From: Macrothele yani | Taxonomy: Eukaryota; Arthropoda; Arachnida; Araneae; Macrothelidae | Direction of reading: 5' to 3' | DNA length: 64,000 nt | Assembly (NCBI GenBank): GCA_039090855.1 | Contig: CM076991.1 | Location: 101,072,021 to 101,136,020 of the forward strand | Part shown: positions 54,668-64,000 of the stretch, piece after piece | Position numbering within the stretch: position 1 is the first letter of the stretch | Layout: every line of letters starts with the position of its first letter | The notes under the pieces: generated by a model | What the model saw: the letters and a program-made list of their open reading frames with translations, nothing else | Told to the model about the DNA's origin: nothing | Databases searched by the model: none | Position numbers and translations under genes: made by a program

Positions 54668-56259
54668 ATGATTTTAATCTAAGTAAAGCTCTACGAAAGT
54701 GTTCTAATTTCTTTAAAGAATTTTTTTTTTAATTTAGAAGCAAAAATTATCTGCAAAATCCTCTGATAATTTGGAAAGTATCCGCGCACAATGTAGACGC
54801 GTACGTCTACAATATGTAATTCTGTATTTTATTTCCTTTATTACCTAAGTTGTAATTAGAAAACACAAGTCTCCCCTTCAGGAAACCACAGATTTCATTG
54901 AAAATATGTACAAAAGAAAATTACAAACGAATACCTAGATAAACTACCGTGTTTCTCCATCACGTCGCAGTTGTCAGTTTCTAAGCGATAGCTATCTAGT
55001 ACGACATAAAACGTCAGATGATAGCTTTTATGGAAAGCATGATCTATATAGATAAGATAACTACGGGAAATACGGATAGATTTCTTCTCCCTCGTCTTGT
55101 ACAAGAGCTATTCATCTGACGACCCGTTAAAAAGCTCTCACATAGCCTTAAGCTTAAAGAGAAAACTTGGAGGAAGAACATAAATATACAAAACGAGGCA
55201 TAAAAATCATTCGTTCGTGTGATACAAGCGGTAAGGAAACAATTTCATGCCCAAAAAACCAGATCTGGGGTAAGATCTGGATACCCACATCGCAGTCATC
55301 TCTCGCTTTCATCAGTATGACTCCAAGTACGGACGTAGCCGTGAATGACGATGCCTCCTTCAATCTTTTTCTTATCTTGGAATGTTGGAAAATGAGCGGT
55401 TCGTGAGGAGCATCAAGCTAAGAGATGGTAGAAATTGGGTATGAGAAGGAGATAAAAAGATTACTTTACCTGAAAAGGGATTTCTTTTCCCCCATCCACA
55501 TCCAGAAAATAACAACAGCCATTTCATGCTAGCGAATAAAAATGCCTACAGAAGCTTATTTCCCTCAAGTTTTTATGAGAAAAGCCATAAAAATGATACT
55601 ATAAAAACCGCATCACACAAAGAAGGTAGGGCGACTTATGTGCTAAAAAAAGGGAAAGAAAACAATGGTGAAAAAAAGTATTTTTAAACGATGAAAATTA
55701 AGATAAGCTGGGAATCGTTTAACAACCAATAAGCCAAAACACAACCTACATTATTTTTAATCGTTCAGTATCGTTTAATTCGCATACTATCAGAATACTT
55801 AATGAAGATATAATTGCCTTATTCCAACAACTATTTTTCACATACAAGCAGCTTTTAGCCCTGTTTAAAAGGGGGTCCCTTTTTAATTTTTTTCCCTAGA
55901 AACGACCTAACCTTTGTTGAACTTCTTCCTATTCTTCATATTATAGTTATCATTGTAATTATTGTCTTATTATCATTATTATTATTATTATTGGTATTGT
56001 GAAATCAATAAATATTTTATGTAGGGTTTTGTTTCACCCATTGTCACTCAATCTCCAATGTTTTCATTAATGGAGCAGTTCGAATTTTCACAAAAAAACC
56101 TCTTCTACTCGTCTCTGAAATTGTTCCCACACTCCGATATCACAATTCATTTTGCATTAAAATTTAGTACAAGTTCTAACATTATTAAAAATTATAACTA
56201 CAAACTCTTACATTATGAATTAAATTCTACGAATTTTCAGCTATTCATAAATATATGTA
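54668..56259. other. unannotated DNA
   Basis: No recognised gene; an (ATT)n run near 55970-55995. Confidence 0.4.
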
Positions 56260-57479
56260 CACCAAAGAGCAATTGAATTAGAGATACCTGTCTAGTAACG
56301 TGTAGCACCATCTTTCGTCCTGATGACGGCGGCGATTCGTCTCGGCATGGACTCGACAAGACACCGGAAGCGTTGGGAAGCCATACGGATCCACGACCCC
56401 TGAACAAGCTCCCACAGTTCACGAAGATTTGATGGAGGGGGTAAGAGCCTCTAACATCTTTCTCGATGGCATCCCAGATATGCTCGATGGAATTGAGGTC
56501 AGGTGACCTAGCTGGCCAAGGAAGCGAGGTCACGTCGGTGGAGTGTTCATCCAACCATTCGGATACAATTCGGGAGCGATGGCACGGTGCATTGTCTTCT
56601 TGCAGGATGAGGTCCCCAGTGGCATGTTGAAGACGCACAAACGGGAGCAAATGGTCGTCCAGGATATCCCGGTAACGTTGACCTGTGAGGGACGATGTCA
56701 CACGCACCAGAGGTCACATTTCACTCCACGTAAACAGTCCCCAGACGAGAATTCCACCCCCACCAGCTTGAAGAGTACCCTGCTGGCAAGAAGGATCCAT
56801 CGCTTCATGCGGTTTGCGCCGTACTCGTATCCTGCTATCCGCATGTACCAACGTGAATCTCGACTCGCCAGTCCAAGCAACATTTTCCCACATGTCTTGG
56901 GTCCAGTGGCGATGTTCCCGCGCCCATGCTAATCTTTGCATCCTGTGATGTGCGGTCAGCAGCGGTACTCTCGTGGGGCGATGGCCTCTGCACCCCATAG
57001 CGAGGAGATGGTTCTGGATGGTGTGGCTGCTTACGCGTTTTTGCGCACCAGCGTTAAATTGCCGAGTGATTTCTTGCACCGTGGCCCGTCTATCCGCTGT
57101 TACAATGCGAGCTAGCCGACGATGACCCCACTCATCCACACGCTGTTGTCCACGGCAATTGGCCCTTGCAAAGGATGGTTTCACCGGATTCGATGTACTC
57201 ATGGTGCACCCGTGACACAGTGGCTCGTGAAAATCCCAGTGCCTGCACGACTCCCGAGATGGAGTGACCCATTCGTCGGGCCCCGACAATTTGCCCACGA
57301 TCAAATGCGCTTAGATCCTTCGTCTTACCAATACTGTATCCGACTGTTACTGATTCCCGTCGTAACACTCCTTATATTGTCGGATCGCTGCATACGTCAT
57401 GTCGTTTCCGTTTACAGGGCCGCCCACAGCGCCACATTTGCATAACGCCAGCTGTCTCTAATTCGATTGCTCTTCAGTG
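56260..57479 (-). pseudogene. nearly complete Tc1-like transposon, inactive
   Basis: Both termini are present: CACCAAAGAGCAATTGAATT at the left and, reversed, CACTGAAGAGCAATCGAATT at the right, each next to TA (56258-59, 57480-81). Transposase on the reverse strand in three frames: FDRGQIVGARRMGHSISGVV and SRATVSRVHHEY (HTH), RRLARIVTADRRATVQEITR with WAREHRHWTQDMWENVAWTG (middle), and LILQEDNAPCHRSRIVSEWL with WPARSPDLNSIEHIWDAIEK (catalytic end). The first catalytic Asp (normally T-D-E-S-R-F) reads T-G-E-S-R-F. Counted in the translation, 36 residues separate the second Asp from the Glu. Size (1220 bp) fits a full Tc1 element. Confidence 0.9.
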
Positions 57480-57504
57480 TATATGAAATGGCAACTGCCT
57501 TGAT

Positions 57505-57567
57505 AAATGTCAACTATTATCAAACCACTGCTGGATGAAGGTCTCTTAAAGTTTTCTTCACAGCTAG
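57505..57567 (-). pseudogene. RTE-type 3' tail, split by a SINE (part 1)
   Basis: The reverse strand reads ACCTTCATCCAGCAGTGGTT and GATAATAGTTGA, the 3' end of the RTE family. The upstream part resumes at 57793. Confidence 0.7.
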
Positions 57568-57792
57568 TTTTTTTGTTGTTTTTTTTTTATTGGAGGTTTA
57601 ACGACCACCGTGAGCAACTCAATGGGCTATATAAGCTGTCGCCCGTCCCTAATTTTGGGTCACTGATTCCAGGGAAGGAACAGAGCCAGTGCCGTAAGGC
57701 AAACATAACATCCATGCTTCACCGGGATTCGAACACGGACCCCTTTCCGGACAAATGATGCAATCGCTTCGACCACTGCGCCACGGAGTGGC
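57568..57792 (-). repeat. tRNA-derived SINE, family A, inside an RTE relic
   Basis: Poly-T, conserved body, and a degraded tRNA head ending GCCACGGAGTGGC. It separates two co-linear parts of a minus-strand RTE copy. Confidence 0.8.
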
Positions 57793-58112
57793 CTGTCTTG
57801 AGCTAGTCGTCATGTGACTCAAGCATGATTTCGAATTTCAGGCACCCATCTTCCACGTGGTCTTTTGGGTCTTTTTCTGTTCCTTGTTATGCAGTTTAAT
57901 ATTTTATTTAGTCCATCGCTAGTCAGTTCTACAATTTTAGGGACTTTATTTTCGTCATGATGTCTTCCACTCTTGTTAAAATCCAAGATTCTGCTCTATA
58001 CGTAGGAGCAGGAAGGATGCATTTCTTAAACAATTTTTTTTTTAAGACTTAAGACATAATGGCAAACTGCTCTTGAAAATTCTACTGCTTCTTCCGAATG
58101 CTTAAAAATCTT
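57793..58112 (-). pseudogene. RTE-type relic, part 2
   Basis: The reverse strand parallels 54180-54560: AGAATTTTCAAGAGCAGTTT, AAATGCATCCTTCCTGCTCC, GAGTGGAAGACATCATGACG, then GAACAGAAAAAGACCCAAAA. Many stops; an internal deletion relative to the copy at 53583-54667. Confidence 0.7.
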
Positions 58113-60460
58113 TTTTTTTTTTTTATATATATTTCTTCCAAATCTTTATACATACGTATATGTAAAGATTCTGTTTCGAAGTCATCCCCCCACCCCGCTT
58201 CCCGGTTGTCTTAGTCGAGCCCTGCATACATGATTAAATGGTAACTCGCGAACGGACTTTTCAGAGGCTCGTACCAGATAATAAACAGCAGTCTCTCAGA
58301 GCTTTCTTGCATACCAAACAACATGTTTTAGCACAGGATATTATTAGTAAAAGAACCGACAAAATATATCGTAACATATTATTATCATTTCTTAGTTTGC
58401 ATTGTGTCATTCTTTTTCCGAGGATGATGTGATTTCACGGTTCAAAATGCAAATGTCTCCAAGTATGACACATTAATAAGCACGAACCAAATTACTCGCT
58501 CTTCTTTTGATGCATCACTCAGTACAGAAATTCTATCATAAATAAGTTTGCATTTCGTTAATTTGAATTTTTACATGCATTTCTTCATTATGACAAAACA
58601 ACGGAAAACTTTTGAAATATCTAAAGCAACGTATATTTCAAAAGAAAAACTGAAAAACAGGAATTAAGTACACTAATAAATAACAAACTCATTTGAGTTG
58701 AACTTCATCATTCTTGAGGCGAGTTCAAGAAAATTAACCGTCTTCATATCGCACCACATGGAATAAAATTGCTCAAATTGGAAATGTTCACGTATATTTT
58801 ACAGCAGGAATGATTAAGATTTTTCAAATGGTACCCCGTAGGAAAAGAATAGAACTCATTTTTTGGGAATCCGTGACATTTCCCGGAAAATTACTGACCC
58901 TAACATTACTATGTACTACATATGATTACGCGTCCTCTTGCTTTCCCCGAATTTTACTTTTTTTTTTTATTTAATCATTTATTTTGATTATTTTTGAGGA
59001 ACTTTGATTTCCTTTCTGTAACACTGGAATCGATAGGAAAAGTAAGAAAGTGAGATGCTGACTAAATGTTAGTCAGATATTATTCAAATAATTAAAATTT
59101 CAGCATTTCCAACACTAAAAATCAGAACTGCGGACAGCAATAGAAGAAAAAATCGGGGTTTAAAGATTCGAAAACCATGATGAATTCATATTTTTTGTTT
59201 CCTTACATACCAATAAGAAGGCAAACTGAAATAAGCCTAATTTATTCCACAGACCCGAACCAACACACACAGGCACACATACAACATGGTCAACCATTTA
59301 TTAGAGCTAGCACCTCCAAAATCCTACCCATGAAAAAGTAAGAGAAAAAAAAATATTAGTAGGCATTTCATCAACCCATCGCAAATTCCTAACGTTCTGA
59401 AATGAAAATGTTGAGGCTAATTTGAAGTTTCTAATCACGACCGGAAAGCACTTAAGACTCGCCAATTCTTAAACAATCATTACGTTACTTTTGAGTGATG
59501 AGGAAGACTCGATATTTATCGAGTTGTTTACTGACAGAAGCTATGCGTGGAAGACAACTCCTGTATCACTGGTGCAGACCAGTGTGAGAACACCCCCATG
59601 ATTATCTGCAAACTTAAATTTCCTCCCCATGACGACGTCAGAAGATTGAAATTCCACCTCATCCAACAATTATTGGAAAGCAATTATGAGATTTGTGTTA
59701 GCGCGGAAATCGAATGCACGTTAATTTACGTCTGGTTTCTACAGCGATTCGAGGAAATCGTTTGCTCCATCCGAGAGGTTTAAATCTCTCAGCTTCTCGC
59801 ATTGGGTTCGGTTCTCGGAGGAGATGGGTCCCTTTGTATTTCGCTTTTGTAATCTCCTTTCCTTGTTGTCACTCACTTCCTTTCAGTGCCCGAAATGGCC
59901 GGTACACGCCGGTATGTATGGCATACCGGCACTTTTTTTACCCGGATTTTACATGCCGGCACTAATTTTAATAGTGTGAACTGCAGAAATGTTTTTTTTT
60001 TTTTTTTTTTTGTTCCTGACTTACGAGCACGCATTCTTAAACATAGAAGCCTTATGTGCCCCGTGCCTTTGAGAAATAGCTATGTGGGAACCGTAAAGGT
60101 TAGGGCAGTGGTGTACGCTTTTGGAGGGCTGTTGCGATTGCTATTAATTTAGGACTAAATATTCATGCTGATTGCGGAGGTTCTAATTGCCCGACTTTCT
60201 ACTTCATGAAAGTCCCCACTGGAAGAGGCCTGCCTTCTCGACTGGGACCTTAAAAGTGCTGAGTTCAAGTCCTGCTGAATCACTAATGATTAGCCGAGGT
60301 TCTTAAGTCTCGTTAATCCGTTGGTCCCGGGGTAGAGACTCGCCGTTACAAGCAAGTCAAACCTCAGTCCTCGGTGTTGCATAAGTAGGGCCCTCTGAGG
60401 TCCACAAACCAAACAACACTAATCGACCACCGTGGTTTCTGACTTATGGCATTCCACGGA
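58113..60460. other. unannotated DNA
   Basis: About 2.3 kb without recognised genes. A 9-bp-stem hairpin GCCGGTATG-TATGG-CATACCGGC lies at 59908-59930. A weak B-box-like GAGTTCAAGTCCTGC (60262-60276) may mark an old SINE. Frames of 78-88 codons at 59547-60152 show no motif. Confidence 0.4.
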
Positions 60461-60689
60461 TTTTTTTTATCTTATTAGTATTATTGGAGGTTTAACGACT
60501 ACCGTCAGCAACTCAGTGAGCTATAAGCAGTCACCCGTCCCTAATTTAGTACCACTGGTTCCAGGGAAGGGATAGAACGAGGGCTGTAAGACAAACACAA
60601 CATCCACCCTTCACCGGGATTCGAACCCGGACCCATCTCGGACGAATGATCAGAGGCCATCGCTTAGACCACTGCGCCACCGAGGCTGC
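60461..60689 (-). repeat. tRNA-derived SINE, family A
   Basis: Full-length copy with head GCAGCCTCGGTGGCGCAGTG on the reverse strand, B box GGTTCGAATCC and the conserved 3' body. Confidence 0.85.
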
Positions 60690-61162
60690 ACGAAATTGTC
60701 AATTACATGTTCAAACAAAGGAATCTTTCAAATTCATAACGAAGAACAGTACACCAATTATGTAGAAAATGGTAAAACAATACTAGTGATCAGATTTATT
60801 GGCGTACGAATATATAAATAAGCGTTTCCAAGATTTCGCACATCAACCAGATGGCTTTTTCAAGGAAGTTAGACAGAAACTGCACTCTGAATAATAGAAC
60901 GCTTTAACAATTTAAACGCGGAAACTTGACTTGACAATAAATAGATACGACGTTATATTCATTTAAAGATACGAGGTATCACTTTGGTGGTGCACACGGT
61001 ATCCTACCTGGTAGGGAGAAGGCGTTACTTGCAGTGCTTCTTTCAGGACTTTTTGGTCATGGGGGGGGGGGGGGGGGGGAGGGCAAGTTTTCCATTTGCT
61101 ATATATATATAATTTTAACTACTATATTTATATATATAAAAGTAATTACTATATATCTAGCA
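60690..61162. other. unannotated DNA
   Basis: No gene; poly-G run at 61061-61079 and AT dinucleotides at 61101-61155. Confidence 0.4.
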
Positions 61163-61408
61163 CAGGGGCGCATTTAGAGGGGCCTTCCCCCAAAAAATGT
61201 TTCATTTTTTTTATTAAAATGCGACTTCATTAGAAAAAAAATGCCTTAATTTTATAATTTTATAAAAATGTATCAACTTACATTAGAAAAAAAGGTTAAA
61301 TTTTTCTTCAATTTTTTATTAACTTTAATTTTGTTCCAGATGGTGGATTTTAAAAACTTCCTTTTTTTCGTCCCCCCTCCCCGAAGAAAAATTCTATATA
61401 CATCCCTG
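61163..61408. mobile_element. hAT-like MITE, best-preserved copy
   Basis: 246 bp with termini CAGGGGCGCATTTAG and, reversed, CAGGGATGTATATAG, flanked by a near 8-bp duplication ATCTAGCA (61155-61162) and ATATAGTA (61409-61416). 8-bp duplications and CAGGG ends are typical of hAT elements. The interior is AT-rich and non-coding. Two other copies: 16361 and 30803. Confidence 0.8.
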
Positions 61409-62440
61409 ATATAGTAAATACTTCTTCAAACATTTCAGGAATAACAAACTTTTTTTCAGCTAAAGGAGGGGAGGGAGAGGGTACAGAAGCTTGTAATTTT
61501 TTTATTTTTATCTATTAAAATGCATTCAACGCACTCTTGATCCTGAATCACGATTCCCAGACAATTAGGTATGATTAGTGTACTTATTATATTTTGAAAA
61601 ATATCATGCGGCGTAATACACTTTTTAATAAAATAAACTATAACTAGTAACATTTGAATAAATATTAAAAAAAATATAATTGGAGAAACATTTGTAGCAT
61701 AAAAAGAAACGAAACTTCCTTTTTCATCATAGCTTGAATTTATTAAAATTTGGTTGGGTAACCTAAATGTTTCCGGGGGGGGCTTATATAGTTGAAGGTG
61801 ATAGTAAAATTGTATGCAAATAATTCTTGCGATTTGTAAATATGTCTAAGAAACTTTTATTCTTTTCGTCATTTAATTGCCTGCAAAGGTTGTCCGTTAG
61901 CTGTGGTTTATTTTCTCACTCTCTCGCTTTCGATCATCTCTCGCGCTGTCGTGAAATCCCTGACCTCCCGTGTCCACCTAAGACCTTCCCGGCCTCGCCT
62001 GGGGCAATTACTTCGTCGTACTTTCGTGACCGCTCGCTACCTAAATCTAGAGACCACTGTCCTTCGCCTCCTTCCCTTGTCTCCAAGAAATGCCCTTAAG
62101 CATATCTTAAAATTCCCCGTTAGAAGGAACCACACCGCTTTTCGGTAAATCTTAAGCCTCAAAGTCAAAATGTGAGGGTATGTGCATTAGTCGGCAGCAT
62201 TGAAATTGAGACCCGAAAAGCGAATTAATCTCCATTCAACATACAAAGGGCAAATCCTACGTATAGACAAATTGTCGTCTTAGCAAATAACCGTGCATCC
62301 GGTGTCTAATGGGGAACTGTGAGAAATTTCTCTTACGCTTTGTGCAGACAAAGGAAAGTGGAGCACGAGATGGAATAAAAAGTTACATTTTGAGATTTTA
62401 TATGAAATCCTAAAACCCCGTATAAAATCTCTGTCACTCA
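61409..62440. other. unannotated DNA
   Basis: No recognised gene; a 90-codon frame at 61827-62099 lacks any motif. Confidence 0.4.
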
Positions 62441-62560
62441 TCCTAGATGGGTCCGGGCTCGAATCCCGTTGAGGCACGGATGTTGCGTTTGTCTTAAGGC
62501 ACTGGCTCTTTCCCTTCCCTGGAACCAACAGCGCTACATTAGAGACGGGCGACTGCTTAT
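62441..62560 (+). repeat. SINE family A, part 1, split by an insertion
   Basis: From GGGTCCGGGCTCGAATCCCG (B box) to GACGGGCGACTGCTTAT. The final 50 bp continue at 62933. Confidence 0.8.
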
Positions 62561-62932
62561 GGCAGTGTTAGAATTAGAAATAAATCTTCTACTGGCCCAG
62601 CGGACGACTCGAATTAGCAAACCACTGGTTCACCAAAATGCCCGCTGGTCCGTAAAAAAAATAATAGTAAAACAATCTTAGACATTTACAATATGTGTAG
62701 AAAATAACATATCAGTTCAACGGAATTATCTCTAAGATTTGTTTTTAAACCTACCATTAGTTTGCAGCCTAAAAAGAAAACCATACAAAAAGGTAAAATA
62801 AATAGAAATTATTTTTTTAACTTGTAGCAAATAAAAAAAACTTACTAGACACCCAGGCCAGTAAAATCAATAGTTCAGTGGTCCGGCGGAATTTTACTGG
62901 CCAATGGACAGCGGATTACTGGGTAATTCAAA
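62561..62932. mobile_element. 372-bp insertion in a SINE
   Basis: Unknown sequence between two halves of one SINE. It contains TACTGGCC near the left end and TTTTACTGGCC-like repeats near the right, partly inverted (CCAGCGGAC against GTCCGGCGG). No clear terminal repeat; the SINE consensus suggests a TA at the junction. Confidence 0.5.
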
Positions 62933-62982
62933 TAGCCGTCTGAGTTGCTCACAGTGGTCGTTAAACCCTCAGTAAAAAAAAA
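62933..62982 (+). repeat. SINE family A, part 2
   Basis: TAGCCGTCTGAGTTGCTCAC, AGTGGTCGTTAAACC, then the A-rich tail. Confidence 0.8.
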
Positions 62983-64000
62983 TTTGAATGCGATAAATGT
63001 GTAGAGAAATATATAACTTGAAAATAACCGTTATTTTTCGTGTGTAGTTTATAGGTATCGATAATTATACGTAGCGGGTGAGAATTTGTTTTAAAGTGCG
63101 TATAATATCATTTTGTTTTAAGTGTAACGAGAAAATGTATAATGACGGAATTATTTCGGAACCCATCAAATGCGATTACACTAATGTTCCTACGGAAAAC
63201 GATTTGACAAACTTCATTTGTTCACATGCTCTATCCCATTAAAAGTACGAATAATTTTTTAATCAATTGCCATTAATGAACTAAGTCTGAAAACAGTGTA
63301 GAATTACAACGAAATGAATACAGATAACATTCGAAAATATATTTCCGTGAAAGCCTTCTCATGTAGATAAGTTTGAATCATGCATTGAAAATTAATCTGA
63401 ATCCGTTTGTATCACGGGTTGTGCTGGGGTTATTCTTGGAATTTTATAGTTAGCAGGAGTGAGGTTTCGAAAATGTCACGGATTTCATCCGTTATTTATT
63501 TTTTATTTTCGTAAGGGGAAATACTGCTAGGGAGATTTTTAGATTTTAGTATTAAATAAGGAAGATTTAGCAGTAAGTCTTTTTTAGTCAGCATGAAAAT
63601 TTTTGAAGAGACTATCTACAGCGGCAAGGGCCTTATGCTGAATATTATATTATGTTCTTGGAAATAAAAGATTTCTAGATTCTCCATAACAGAACCATAG
63701 AGGAAGATTAACACTTTCCTGGAGTTTTCCCAACTCAATGTTGTAAGCGCTAACCACTTGCCCATCCGCGGTTCATAAGCAATATGCGTACAAAACATTA
63801 TGGTAAGTAAGGCATTGATTTTGAATTGTATCATAATAGATAACTAACTAAAAGTCCTATGCTGTTTATGGTATGAATATGAGAAAAAAATTAATAAAAA
63901 TTGCGTATTTTTTTTAGAACATCGTCTTGGTTGCATTAACAAAAATTGCTTTTACACCGAGGAAAAAAATCTTTGGTACCCTTATCTAGGTTTGGCGTCG
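62983..64000. other. unannotated AT-rich DNA
   Basis: No recognised gene. A reverse-strand A-box-like GGGCAAGTGGTTAGCGC near 63745-63765 may be an old SINE head. Confidence 0.35.

Noticed and set aside
59908..59930. Perfect 9-bp-stem hairpin as a terminator or miRNA
   Set aside because: Stem too short for a miRNA precursor, and no gene ends here; possibly a transposon end remnant.

Overview
This is eukaryotic nuclear DNA from an arthropod-like animal. It has a split protein gene with GT/AG splice junctions, very sparse coding content, many tRNA-derived SINEs, Tc1/mariner, hAT-like and Mutator-like DNA transposon relics, RTE-type non-LTR retrotransposon relics, and long minisatellites and microsatellites. 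Repeat style and gene type suggest an arthropod, perhaps an arachnid; that is inference, because no mitochondrial or rRNA marker is present. No bacterial operon, CRISPR array, rRNA or convincing functional tRNA gene was found.

The one host gene is a plexin (semaphorin receptor) on the minus strand. Its first recognised coding exon (51639-52964) encodes an N-terminal tail, a hydrophobic segment and most of the sema domain. It ends in phase 0 at a GTACGT donor. The next coding exon (26859-27035) starts in phase 0 after a TTATTCCAG acceptor, continues the end of the sema domain, and ends at a GTAAGA donor. The two join in frame across an intron of about 24.6 kb. Everything left of 26858 is probably the following intron, and everything right of 53008 is 5' intron or upstream DNA. 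I did not find the next (PSI-domain) exon.

Layout: 0.4-2 kb, SINE pairs and a 161-bp direct repeat; 2.1-2.9 kb, first copy of an approximately 850-bp dispersed repeat; 4-4.7 kb, palindromic SINE pair; 5.4-7.7 kb, microsatellite, 42-bp minisatellite and a decayed tandem array; 8.2-10.4 kb, a broken Tc1 element; 12.5-16.6 kb, RTE tail, SINE duplication, GA-rich satellite, DUF4817-type transposase relic, foldback element and MITE; 19-25.7 kb, mariner relic, tandem arrays and a second Tc1 relic; 26.9-27 kb, plexin exon; 27-51.6 kb, the large intron, holding nested SINEs, hAT-like pieces, a Tc1/non-LTR junction, a BED-finger ORF and a Mutator-like element; 51.6-53 kb, plexin exon; 53.5-58.1 kb, RTE relics and one TIR-bounded Tc1-like element; 58-64 kb, mostly unrecognised AT-rich DNA with SINEs and a well-bounded MITE.

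The mobile elements are decayed (frameshifts, stops, lost catalytic residues). Several insertions sit inside others, giving relative ages and exact ends. The most interesting structures are head-to-head tRNA-SINE pairs (three), a Mutator-like relic missed by Met-started ORFs, an approximately 855-bp element delimited by its insertion into a SINE, and Tc1 relics whose coding DNA was broken up by internal tandem expansion. I found no convincing new multi-gene system.
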